64,000 nt of DNA from Eopsaltria australis (taxonomy: Eukaryota > Chordata > Aves > Passeriformes > Petroicidae), in NCBI GenBank assembly GCA_034509425.1, contig JAVTVJ010000450.1:372001-436000 (forward strand), in the 5' to 3' direction. Positions 25,356 to 36,821 of this stretch are shown here, in pieces. The notes under the pieces were generated by a model, which saw only the letters and a program-made list of their open reading frames with translations, did not search any database and was not told where the DNA came from. The position numbers were made by a program, and so were the translations under genes. Every line of letters begins with the position of its first letter. The stretch's first letter is position 1.

Positions 25356-25974
25356 AAATAATTTATGGATGCGTGTGGTTTCTTTCCCTTTCACTTCAGA
25401 AGTCATCAAGATGTAATTACAGTTTTTTTCTTTGGGAAGTTCTGTGGAAGTTGGGTAAGTGTGAGAAATGGTTTGTGATGAGGAGGTGGCAAAGCAGCAT
25501 TATTAATCTTAAGAGTCTGATTATAAATATTAAGGCAATACATTTTTAAAAGCCATTAAGTAATAATGGAATTGTTTAATTTTTGCTGTTAATCTTACTA
25601 GTACCATTAATGAGATAACTCAGGGTTCAGCATATCTCTTAATCTTGAATTTTTTTTTAAGGAGAAAAACTGAAGAAAATGTTCTCCTTGAGAGCTTTTT
25701 ATGTGCTCAGAAGGGTAAAATGTTTGATTTCAACACTGAATAATTGTTTCAATTTGCAGTCTTTGCCTTAAGTTGAGCTCTTACTTCCACTCCTCTGAAC
25801 ACACATTTCTCATGGATTGGGGCTTTTTGCCTGAAATAAATGAACTGCTCTTGAATACCCTCTGGCTTTGGTGCTGAAATGGCCACAGAAGATTGGGTTT
25901 TCATTCATGAACTCTCCTCATTCTTGCATTTCAGGTCCTTACCCTGATGCCTTGGAGTGGCTCCCTAGAACTGA

Positions 25975-26300
25975 GGCTGGATGGAGTTAGAGAATAAAGT
26001 GAGTATTTATTAAAGGCCTTCAACAGATGCACCTTGGGCAGTGCAGGAGCCTCCCAGGGACTACACCCAAGATGGTCACGAGTTTTTCAGACAGATACAA
26101 GTTTGGTCTATTTGCATATCAGGGGTTAATTCTCCAATTACAGCTTCAGGTAATGAAGTCATACTCCCCCAGTTTGCTCCCCCAATTCACTTTTGTTAAT
26201 ACTTTTTGGGGCCTGAGGCTGTGATGGGTGACTCTGGATCACAACAGGCCCAGAGGGATTGTTTTGTATAACCAAAATGTGAAGACACTTAACTACATTT
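25975..26300 (-). mobile_element. LTR-like segment (avian endogenous retrovirus type), minus orientation, tentative
   Basis: On the minus strand there is AATAAA close to a pyrimidine-rich end (ctttaataaatactcac), preceded by about 250 bp rich in short promoter-like motifs. This resembles solo LTRs of songbird endogenous retroviruses. It shares the core AAGGCCTTCA next to the poly(A) signal with the segment at 40120-40640. No gag, pol or env frame is present. Family and ends are uncertain. Confidence 0.35.
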
Positions 26301-27647
26301 TATATGGAGTTTAGAGCTATGCTCTAATGCAGAATAGGATTTGAAAAATATAAAAGCTAAAATCTTAAGGCATCGAGCCCAGGCCTGGGTGTGAGGATGC
26401 TCCTGAAGCCCTGCTCAAAGTGGGAGCCCTTCTGGGCCAGTGCCAAGGCTTGGGCTCATCCCAGCCCAGTCCAGCCCACCCAAACCAGTTTGAACACTGC
26501 CAATAGTGCAGCTGAAAACAGCATTTTGTGTTTAGGGGAGAGAGATGCACAGAGGGAACAAGAGAGGTGAGGATGGAGGAACAAGTGTAAGGTTTCAGAT
26601 GGGTAAAACAGGAAGAGAACCATTCCCAAGCTCAGGAGACCTTTGGGAGCGTGGTTATAAATCAAGTGAAATGTGTTGAAATCCTGTTGGGACAGAGCCA
26701 AAAGTGAGGGGAGTGAAAATACTCATGTCAAAGTGTGGGGAGGTACAGGAGGGGGAAAGGAAAGGTCCTGAATTCCCTTGAGTGTGAGCCAGGAGAGGGG
26801 AGCAGCATCCCTGAGCAGGGGAGAAGGGACAGGGCTGGAAAACTCGGAGGTGACCAGGGAGTTGAGCTGGAGAGATGAAGGAAAGGGCAGGGGAGGAGGA
26901 AAGGGGGTAGAGCTGACATCACATTCACAGGTGATTTTTTATTGGCTGCTGTCCTCTCTTAGAAAAGTGGTCTTTTTATAATAATTTAGATAAAATACAA
27001 AAATAGCCTTTATGCATAAATAAAATGCAAAAAATAATATAATACAACATTAAGTATTTGTGTTATTACCATTATCTTTTGGGTAGGTGAATAAAACTAA
27101 AAAATAAATAGCAAACTATCTCTTCATTTCATTTATGTTTTCTTGGTTTCCCTTCCCTTTCCAATCATTCCATGGCAAATCAAAAAGGAGGAGAAATAGA
27201 AAAAAAGGTAAATTGCACTATTACTGAGAATAAATACGTTTTGAATATGTATAACTTCTACAGTGGCATTGTTCTTTTGACTTGGATTTTTAAAAATCAG
27301 ACCTTGTTTTAGCCTTTAGAAAAGTATTTATTAATGTAGTACACAAAGTGCAGAGAGCTTTTGAATAGTGGGTGAGAAATCAATTGTCTGGAGCTCAGCT
27401 CCTTCATCACTTGGGAACAAACAGCGCCAGGAATGTTAATTTTGGTTGCCAGGTGTTTGAGGGCTGGATTTGTTGAAAACTGAACAAAAAAATGACGTTC
27501 AATCAGGATTTTGAAAGAGAAAGTTGAGAATGCATCGGTTATTTTCTAGTTTGAGCTGATAATAAAGTCACTGTTGAATATAAATTCTCCTAGTAAAGCA
27601 AACATACAGAAAATGATGAAATCTGATCAAATCAGCCATCACTGATA

Positions 27648-28010
27648 AAGCCTGGAGAAAAGGAGGCTCAGGGGGGAATTTCTGGCTCTCCACAACTCCC
27701 TGACAGGAGGGGGTAGCTGGGGAGAGTTGGGCTCTGCTCCCAGGGAACAGGGACAAGAGGAAACAGCTTTAAGTTGTGCCAGTGAAGGATTAGACTGGAT
27801 ATTAGAGAAAATTTTATCACCAAAAGGGTTGTCAAGAGTTGGAAGGGGCTGTTCAGGGAAGCGATGGAATCCCTGTCCCTGGGGGTGTTTAGCAGACACG
27901 GAGATGTGGCACAAAGGGAGGTGAGTTGGTTGAGGTCCTGGCAGTGCTGGGTTAAAGGCTGGACTCGATGGAAAAGCCCTTTTCTAACTTAAGCACTCCA
28001 CGATTCCACA
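27648..28010 (+). mobile_element. CR1 LINE 3' fragment (plus orientation)
   Basis: It follows the CR1 3' consensus order: AGCCTGGAGAA-like start, GAGGCTCAGG, a degraded middle (ATTAGACTGGATATTAGA, TTGTCAAGAGTTGGAAGG), GGCTGGACTCGATGG, and a terminal CACGATTCCA resembling the ATTCTATG tail. It is about 360 bp, 5'-truncated and diverged. Confidence 0.88.
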
Positions 28011-28398
28011 CTGATCAGCCCCAGCTCAGAACCTGAGCTCTGCTCTCTCCCCATGCAGCCCTGGCAGTGCTGGGGCTGTTCCTTTGTCTCGGTGCTTTCA
28101 GATCACCCTGGCCCCAATGCAGTGCTGGCGGGTGACAACCTCAGCTCAGGGTCCTGCTGCTGCCCCGGGGGTCTCTGCAGGCTGGAAATGCCCCTGGCCT
28201 TGGGGGGACACCCCATTCCAGGTGAGGCAGGAGAGCTTTCATACCTATTGAGGCAGAGTGCAGTAGGTGTCACTAGAGCCCTTTGCAACACTCAGGGAAA
28301 TCTCATTTCACATGCAGAATCTGCTCACCGACGACAAAGCAACTGCTCCTGCAGTCGTGGTTTTGTTTTTCCTCCTTCCTGTTTGTAGAAGCAAAAGA

Positions 28399-28707
28399 TT
28401 AATCCATGGAGATTTTAGCTTTTAGCCCAGGATGATTCAGATGCTCTAACATCGCTATATTTTCCTTCAGTTTTTCTTTAAGCAACTTCGTTGGTGTTGG
28501 AAAATAATTTTCAGTTAATCTTTTGTAACAAAATCCCGCTTCATGTTTTGTTCTAAAACCGCTTTGTGCCAGGCTGTCACGTTTTAGTAATGAATGCAAT
28601 TCCTGTTCTGCTGCAACGTTTTGATTTTCATTTATGCAACACATCACCCAGCCATGCAATATATCCTGCACTTCCACTACCTCATTACTTCTCCAGTGCA
28701 GTTCACT
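28399..28707 (-). CDS. unrecognised exon-like ORF on the minus strand (possible terminal exon)
   Basis: On the minus strand a pyrimidine-rich acceptor (acaaccacccttcccag) is followed by about 102 open codons ending in TAA. The product is mixed and hydrophilic, with a Lys/Glu/Leu-rich C-terminal stretch (LLKEKLKENIAMLEHL). Several CpGs are kept in otherwise AT-rich DNA. I recognise no family and see no joining upstream exon, so this may be chance or a conserved non-coding block. Confidence 0.15.
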   Translation of the reverse strand, partial: SELHWRSNEVVEVQDILHGWVMCCINENQNVAAEQELHSLLKRDSLAQSGFRTKHEAGFCYKRLTENYFPTPTKLLKEKLKENIAMLEHLNHPGLKAKISMD

Positions 28708-29295
28708 GGGAAGGGTGGTTGTGTATGCACATGGAAATATGGACAACTGACAACTGAAAAATAGTAAGAAAATATTTAAAAATAATAGAGTTGTTATTCT
28801 GTTTATTTTTTAAAACAACCACCATGAAGACAGTTGTTTCTAAAGAAAAATATTTGAGCTTTGCAGATCGCCTCCTTTCCAAATTTATCCCCCAGCTGGT
28901 CACTAAAGATGGGATTCGTTGACTTTTCCTCACAGCTCTGGGAAGCTTTGAGCTGCCACAGGGCTCTGGCTGTCCGAGGAGGGCTGTGGTTATCCCTTTG
29001 CTTTGGCTAAAGCCAGTGGAGATGATTTGCCTGCCTGACATCTGATCCACAGCTTTCAGCAGCTGAGCAACACAAAAATGAGCTGTAAACGTTATTCAGG
29101 GTAGGAATTGTTTGAATTACCGTGCAAGAAGGGTGGAAAGCAGGTGAGGTTTGTAATATGATGGAAGGGTTGAAATAAGGCTGATGTAATCCAAGAGCAG
29201 GGTGTCCCTCGTCAGCTTTGGTGGCTGAACCAGGGCTCTTTGGCATTCCCCTGCGTGAGGAAACACCCAAACTCTCATTTTGCTTTCCCTGATGC

Positions 29296-29360
29296 ACTGC
29301 TGGGTTAATGGTTGGACTCAGTGATGTGAAAGGTCTTTTCTAAGCTAAAGGATTCCGTGC
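29296..29360 (+). mobile_element. short CR1 LINE 3' tail fragment (plus orientation)
   Basis: It contains GCACTGCTGGGTTAATGG, GTTGGACTCAGTGATG, AAAGGTCTTTTCTAAGC and AAAGGATTCCGTG, all diverged CR1 tail motifs and in the same order as the copy ending at 28010. Confidence 0.7.
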
Positions 29361-30462
29361 TGACTAACTCCAGTTCAGAGCTGTGTGCTGGGCAGATCCT
29401 GTGATAAGAGGAAAGCTGCCATGGACAGTGAAGGTCAGGAAATGACTGGCACAATTCATCATCTCTGGGCCATTCTCCACAGATCTGAGTCAGGTGAGGA
29501 ACGTGGACAGACCCTGAAGGTGCAGTGAAGTGTGGAGCCTGCAGCAGGCGTTGTGCCTGTTTGGCATTTCATTTGTTGTGCATCTCGCAGGTAATTAAAA
29601 TCCTCATCACGTTCACGTGCCGGGTGTAGGAGCTACCCCGGCCCTTGGGACAGGAGGGGGCTGTGAGGGACAGGGAGGGGTGGCTGTGCTGGTCAGGGCT
29701 CTGCGAGGAGCCTGGCACCAGTACGAGGGAATGGTGACCACTCTGGGATCACTCACTGCCCATCCAGGGCTCTGTACACCAGTCAGCACCAGGGCGTGTG
29801 CTCTGAGCTGACAGCTCCCGATTGTTTCCTCACCAATTACCGCGCCCGGGCCGTGCTAGCGCAGTGAAATGTGCCTCCTACCCATCACTTCATCTCTGTC
29901 ACACTGCCTGGGTGTTCTGGGTTTGTTATGACTGGGAGAACTTCAGCGGCGTCAGAAAAATAAGCAAGCCTGTCTCTGGTGTGAAAGGCTCCAAGACAGG
30001 GTGGATGCTGTTCAATAAAAATCCCTCAGTCCAGATGAAATTGTACATGGGAAGAAAACCTCACGGAGCAGCTGAGCCCTCAGCTCTGTCTTCATTTGGG
30101 ACGCAGTGGGGGATGAAAAGAGCAAGAACTTTTCTTTTGCTAGACGTCTTTATACTTAGTAAAGTATTCAGCCTTTCCTATAATTTATTCATTGTGGTCT
30201 AGCATAGTCTAAAATATCAGCCCTTCCCTCCCTGTCCTTTTACATACGCATTTTTGATGCCTCTTAATTCATTATTTAAGCAGCCTGAGTTCTGCTTTAC
30301 AAAACACCCTCGTCCCTGGTACCTTAATGCTATCAGTTATTTGTGTATCGGTGTCAGCAGCTTTCCAGCAGGGAAAGGAAGGGGCAGGGTGGGATGCTGA
30401 TGCCCCAGCCCTCCTCTCCTGCTCCCATCCCAACTCCCCTGCTTGGGGAGGAGCAGAGAGCT

Positions 30463-30553
30463 TGGCAGGGAAAGGAGCTGAGCAGGGAAAGGAGATTGGC
30501 AGGGAAAGGAGCTGGGCAGGGAAAGGAGCTGGGCAGGGAAAGGAGCTGAGCAG
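30463..30553 (+). repeat. 17-bp minisatellite, about five copies
   Basis: The unit GGCAGGGAAAGGAGCTG is repeated head to tail with small changes (one copy has GAGATT for GAGCTG). The purine-rich strand is the plus strand. There are no spacers between copies, so it is not a CRISPR array. Confidence 0.92.
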
Positions 30554-33500
30554 CCAGAGCTCGAGTGCTGCAGCTGCAGCAAAGCACTCGAGGAGTTGTT
30601 GAAGTGATGCTCCAACATGTGCTGTTTTGACGCCTCAGAGTTCCCCTGAGAGAGCAAGTGGTTCAGTGGCACTTTAGGGAGGGTGGGAGAATGGGACACT
30701 GGAGCTCTTGGTGCGGTGGAACCCCCGCTTCTGCTGGGACCCGGAGTCCCCCTCCTGGGACTCTGAAAATCCATTTCGGCAGCACATCCCACCCTGCAGA
30801 AGTGTCTGAGTTAGGGCTGGTGAGAGGCAGGGGATCCCTTTGATGGAGGTGCACCTGGAGTGCAAAGTATTCCCTGTCTCGTCACTAATTACAAAGTTGG
30901 AGAGCTGTCAACAGGAACATTTGCAGCTGAAAAGCGAGCCTGTGCATTGTGAAGTGTGAGCGATGCTTTGATTGGAATTCTTGCAGCAATCTGTTTGCTC
31001 CCTGGGCGCGGTGTTTGAAATGCTGCCAAACGTGCCATTCCCCCCCAGATTCCATGGGTTGTGTCTGCATCCAGGAACGGTGGGTCCGGGAGGTGTCATG
31101 TTCCTGGCACAGCCTTTCCCTAACAAAAAAACCCTGGATAGATAGTTTAGTTCAGTTTAGTTCAGTTCAGTGTATTATAACACTCCCTTAAGAAAAAGAA
31201 ATTAAGGTTAGATAAATTGAGAGGAACACAGATGCTCCAAACCTCCTTCTTACAGCCTTCATTGCAAAAATGCCCTAAACATTATCAATTCAATGTTTTT
31301 AACATTCCAGACAAAGAAAAAGCTGGGAATATTTGACCTGCTAATGTATGCTTCAAAGAAAACATTTTTGAATGCCGTGTGATAAATCAAGCTTTACCCA
31401 CTTAATAGCCACAATATTTTCTTTTTGAGTCAGGAACTCAGGAGAAAGTCTAGGGCTGAAAAACAGAACTGACAGCTTTCTGGCCATTTAATGTAAGTTC
31501 TATTTTATTGATCAGATTTGAAAGCATTTAATATTAGCTTTGTGCAGTGACATCAGCTGAGGATGCTGCTGTCACTTTGGGGACAGCAGGAGGAAGCTCA
31601 ATCCCTGCATGGTCTCAGCAGGAGGGGCTTGGCTGAGGACATCCCAGATCCCACTGACTCAGTGCTTGCTTAAACACTTTAACCTTATGTTTTACAGATA
31701 ATAAACAATTTTGCTTATTTCTATGGCTTTGGGGGTTTGCCCCCTCCTGACATAACAGTGTTTACTTGTTCCCATATTTGCTTTCTCCCAATATCATATT
31801 TGCACAGTCAATATTCCTCTGCTGGCAGATTATTTTTAATAGAGCTCTTTATTAAAGTGTCTTTCAGGAGATTGTTTGAACTGCAATGCACATCAGAGCA
31901 CTGCTGTGTGAGAATGGCCTCTCCTCAATGCACCACTACAGTCACTTGCTTATCAAATTTTGTGCTTGGGACATTTAGATGAAGGAGGATAAAAAGGGAT
32001 GTGACTGCAGATCCTGTGTAGATCCTTGTGCAAATCCCACTGAGGGCAATTTGCTGGCCATGGACATGTTGTGAAGTACAGCACATTCCATGGACCTTTT
32101 TTGTCCCCCAGATTATCTTTCCATCATTTTAAAATTCCTGACATACAAATTATTTATTTTAATTTTTTTTTATTTTCCTTTTACTCATTACTGAGAAGAA
32201 ATCCCAAATTTCTCTCCTCTGGGAGCAAGTGTCAATTAACCTCCAGTATATTCTGTTACTCTTGGAGTTAACCAGACCCCAACTGCTTCTTTTTGATGCT
32301 AGTTTTTGGTCATCCTCTGGACTTTTGCCATCAGCCTGAGATGGAGGGTGGTGGCTGGCTCTGCCCACACTCAAATCCACAACTCATCCCTCCTGGGAAT
32401 TTGGTGCCACCAAAGTTCCATGAGGGGAAGGGTCTGATGGCACTGGAGATGGGGACACTTCTGCTCACCACTCTCCCAGCCATCACTCCACAGAGAGAAG
32501 TTTAGGCAGGGCTCTTGTAGGCAGCTCCTTTTAATTTTGTTAATTTTCTCTATTAATTATCACTGGAAGCAGCTTCTAGTGAATTAAAATCCTCATGTCT
32601 ATTGAGGAGTAGCTGCACTGTGCTCTGGGTGTGTTTATTTTTCTATATGTCTGCTCATGCAGATTTCCTGAGCCCCTGCAATTTTCCTGGCTTCTCTCTG
32701 CTATTTGACATTTATTCTTTGTGTACTTTTCCATCTCATTAATTTATTAAACATCAATGGTGATGCAGGTCTTTGAACCACTTAAAAATTAACCACCTAC
32801 TCCTGCATCCTAACCAGGTTTTGAGTCATGGTCATATTTCCTCTCTCCTGGATATTTTGGCTCACCAACAGACCCTTGCCAGTGCCTGTGCCTGAGATAA
32901 TTTCTAAGATCATGTGATTTTTTAAAATGCATTTCCCATATTATTTTCAGATTTGCTTGCAGAAAGGTGCAGTTTTGCTCTGTAGAAATTTGTTCAGCAA
33001 GGTATGTGTAACTTTTGCTGACTTCCCAAAATAATCAGCTTTTTTGGCAAGGAAAAAGAAATCATGGCTGGGGAATTGATTAGTGTTGAGCATTTCTCAA
33101 AGAAGGGGGTTAATGGGAGGGGATCTCTGTGCTGGCAGCTCTGTTGCTCTCTCCTTGCAGAGCTTTTGGGTGAAACCATCTGGCCCCAGGAATCTGCACT
33201 TTTCTCTGTGCTGCTGACTCAGGTGAAGCTGCACCCCTCCTCTGCCAGAAACTCCTGGGTGTCCCTCCTGCCAAATCCATGACTTCAATATCCTCCTTTA
33301 CAGGGCTGCTTGATTCCTGTCCACATTCCCAGATTTTTTTTTAATTTGATGCCTGCTCTCTTCCTACAGGAGGTAAAACACATCACTACAATGTACCACA
33401 GCCCCTAAAACCCCTAATGGAGCAGTCAGAGTTCACTGCTGAACTTTGATCCCCAGAAGGTGGAAATTTCCTCCTTGAAGGAGCCCTCCCAAAAGCTGCC

Positions 33501-36500
33501 TCTGAGTTGCTAAGGAACAGCTTGTCACTGTGGCATGGGCTGCAGGCAGTTGTGTACAGGTAATTAGAAGTCACTCCTGCTTCATTATTAACTATTTGTT
33601 AGCTTTTTTTCCCCTTTTAAATAATTTCCCTCCCCATCCCCAGGGCGTTCAGCACTCGTGGTACATCTGCATCAATTATGCATCATTGTCTGTGTGATTT
33701 TTCTTCCTGTGGAAACTTGGCTTGCAGAGCTCTTTGTGATGCTCCAGCCATGACCTAACCCTCCTTTGCTGAATAATTCCTACCGAGACAACACAGTTTC
33801 CCTGCTGTGTTTTCCACGCTGCCGTGTCTCAGCAAGGCAAATAAATCAGGCTGTCTCCCACCACCAGGCAGCCTTGTTTGCTCAATTTTGCCGTTCCATT
33901 TCTTGCTTTATTGAATAAGCATGTATTTATGTACCTCCTGTCCTTTCTCTGCCTGCCCATTTTTTATTGAACTCCTCTATCGGCCACACGGTTGGATTTT
34001 CCTGACAGAGTTTTGGATCTTAAAATGCTATTTCTTCAGGCCAGCTGTCACTTCTGTCCTAACCTTGTCCCATGAGGTCTCTGTGCACTGCTTACGTGTC
34101 TGGCTCTGCCTGGCCCTTCACCTTCTCCTCAGCTCTTTTGGTTTTAATACCTTGTACATGAAATCTGGTTGGGATTTTCCCCCCCTTCTCTTTAATTAGG
34201 GTGACTCTCTTATTTTTGGCACTCTCCAAAACCCAGCACCCCTACAACGAGAACCCCTCCACAGCCTTTATGTTCTCCGTGGCTCCTCTTTGTGCTGGTG
34301 CAGCACCCAGCCTGTGTCTCTCTGGAGATTAGCAGGGAGATGCTGCTGCACCTCCAATTCCAGCCTTAAATCTCTTCTCCAGTGATGGAAGCAGTCTCCA
34401 GGCAGACTGAGGGGTTTGTTTGAGCTCACCTCAGCCTGCAGAGGAGCCGTGGTGTGCAGCTCTGGGGCAGCTCCAAGGGAACCTCAAGCTCTGCTTGTCT
34501 GGAGCCAACACCCAGGTGCAGCTGGGGAGAGGCAGCAGAGCAACCCCACAGTGGGGATCTGCTCCCACCCCGTGGTCTGCCATCCCCACCTAAGGAGTTC
34601 AGGCTTTAGGGCTGGAGAGGGAGGTTTTTGTGCTGAATCACCCATTTGGGTGGGATTTCCCCCCCACCCCAAACCCCCATTTCTCTCAGGAGAGCACTGT
34701 GGAGATTTGGAGATGTGGAGGAACAGAAAAACATTTTCCCTAATGGCTCCTGTTGCTGCTCAGTGACCACCTGCCAGATTGGATGTTGGGAGATGCTGAG
34801 ATCTGTGGGGCTGGGAGTCAGTGCCTAATGAAGGCACGTCAGGCTGGGAATGAGGGTTTTATACCCCTCACAGCAGAACCCTGGGATGTTATTTATAGCT
34901 GCTCACTTGCACCACAAGCACCTGTAGAGACTTTATTCTCCAGCCCCTCAGTGGAATCACAAATGACAGAAAGAGCTGAAGATGTAATGACCCTTGAAGT
35001 AGGAGAAATTATTTACCAAACCGTAGATAAGACGACAGATCTCTCCTGCACTGTGTTTAGGGCATCCAATCTATTGCAGATGTTACCATAGTCATGCTGT
35101 TTAATTTAAAATTGCCCTGCCTTCCTTGTGTCTCAAATTCTTTTCTTGGGAAACTAAATCCTTTCATAACCTAAACGCAGCAGAGGAGATGAAAGCGGCT
35201 GGTCTGGGGATGTGTATGGCCATTCCAAGGGAGCTCTATGTAATTGTTTTTTAAATGGACATGCTTGCTCTATTTTCTTTTGGTCTGGTTCATCCTGGTT
35301 TTGTTGTTTGTGATATGTCTGCCTGGCATGTGCTCCTTGTCTAGCAATGAAAAGCTACCAACATTAAAAACCTTTGTTAATTCATAGCTGGAAATGTAAG
35401 AGCTCTTCTCATTTCACTGACTTTGCGACCTCCATAGCAGATATAATGCAGGGATTAAAAAGGAATGGTTACAATTGGTTGCCTGGAATAATTTTCTTTG
35501 TGCATGGGTCAAAATAATAAGGATTAACAAAATTATTAGGTATTGGAGACAATAGCCCAGTCTGTTTGCCTTTAGCCTTTAAAACCTATCTCTTAAGTGG
35601 GCAGGTGGCTCTGGAATAGAAGACTTGACACTCTCTTGAAATGAACATGGTCCCTACTCCCAAAAAACTTCACTTCAGACCAATCTCTCACTACCAAACA
35701 TCCAATAGGTCTTTCTCCACTGAAATCAGACAAGGATCCCAGCTTCATATGAGGAGTCTGATTCACATTTGCAATACATAATATTGTTGGTCCCAAATTT
35801 TCATATTTGCTTTCAGCTGCAGTGTCCAAGCAGTGAGTTGTGTAAATCTCTCCAGTGTGAGCTTTACTTATCACTTATCAATCACATGTGAGCACTAATT
35901 TTAGTATTCCCCCTGCTGAGACAAACCCTCAATGGATGTCCAACACATGCAGGTGGAGATAACCCTGGGGGTTAATTTCACCCATGACTTTATCAGGGCT
36001 CACTGAGACCGAAGGGACAAGAGAGGCCTTTCAGCCACAGCTCCTGGCTTGTTCTTCCTGGTGGTGCTGCAATCAGAGCTGTCAAGGAAAATGATCTACA
36101 GGCAGTAGCTTGATTATATTTGTCCTGAGATACTTCTGCACTAAAGGATTTTCAAGTTTTAATCAGTCTGCATTAACCGTGGTGCTCTTGTAGTTGATCA
36201 TGGAAAGAAAGCAACTGTTGATTGCACTAAAAGCATTAAGTGACCTCTGCTAATTAAAAGATAATGTCAGTGCAACTGAGTGGAGTGCCTGGGTCTTTAG
36301 CCTTTTAGAGAGACACTAAATGAAAATCAAAGAGTTTGGAGGAAATATTTGTGGTAAAGTTAAGAGACTTGTTTGTGGAAATAGCAGGTCATGTTCCATA
36401 AAAGTTATGTAATCCATTAATGGTACCTAAAATGCCATAGAACCAGCAATTTGCTGAAGAAGAACCAGCTCCCTCCTCAGTTGTGGGATGTCTTCACTTA

Positions 36501-36821
36501 CTCTGCCTTGGCTGGAGCATTTTGCTTGGGAAGTCTATGATATAGTGAATCCAGAGTGTCCCTCTGTTCTCCATAAATAAACCAAATGCTTTTCTCAGAA
36601 ATGCAGGTCACCTTTTAAATGACCCAGACGTTCAGTGTTAAGTCCTGTGTTCAGTAATAGTGTAGTCAGTGTCTACAAATGCAGCCTTGCCTTTTTTTTC
36701 ATTAATCTTGGTGTCTGTGAGAGAAAACAAAACAGGTGGGATAACTATGTACATGCACATCCCCTGCTCCTTGGAGAGGATCTGTGGTAAACATTATCTT
36801 CTGCTTTCTATATTTGTACAG

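Larger units (their letters stand above)
22495..25375 (+). other. EOGT: EOGT 3' untranslated region (inferred extent)
   Basis: Non-coding sequence following the stop. It includes an antisense CR1 fragment 38 bases after TAA, a perfect 20-bp palindrome at 23409-23428, a G-run of 11 at 24156-24166, and AATAAA signals at 23325, 24357 and 25350. The last has the best downstream GT-rich element, so I place the main end near 25375. Shorter forms are possible. Confidence 0.55.

Noticed and set aside
30463..30553. Regularly repeated units considered as CRISPR-like
   Set aside because: The units are directly adjacent without unique spacers, and the genome is vertebrate. It is a minisatellite.
30949..31191. 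Cys-rich 80-codon ORF, considered as a secreted peptide or TAFA-like exon
   Set aside because: The cysteine spacing does not match the TAFA core and there is no hydrophobic signal peptide. Another frame of the same DNA is equally open.
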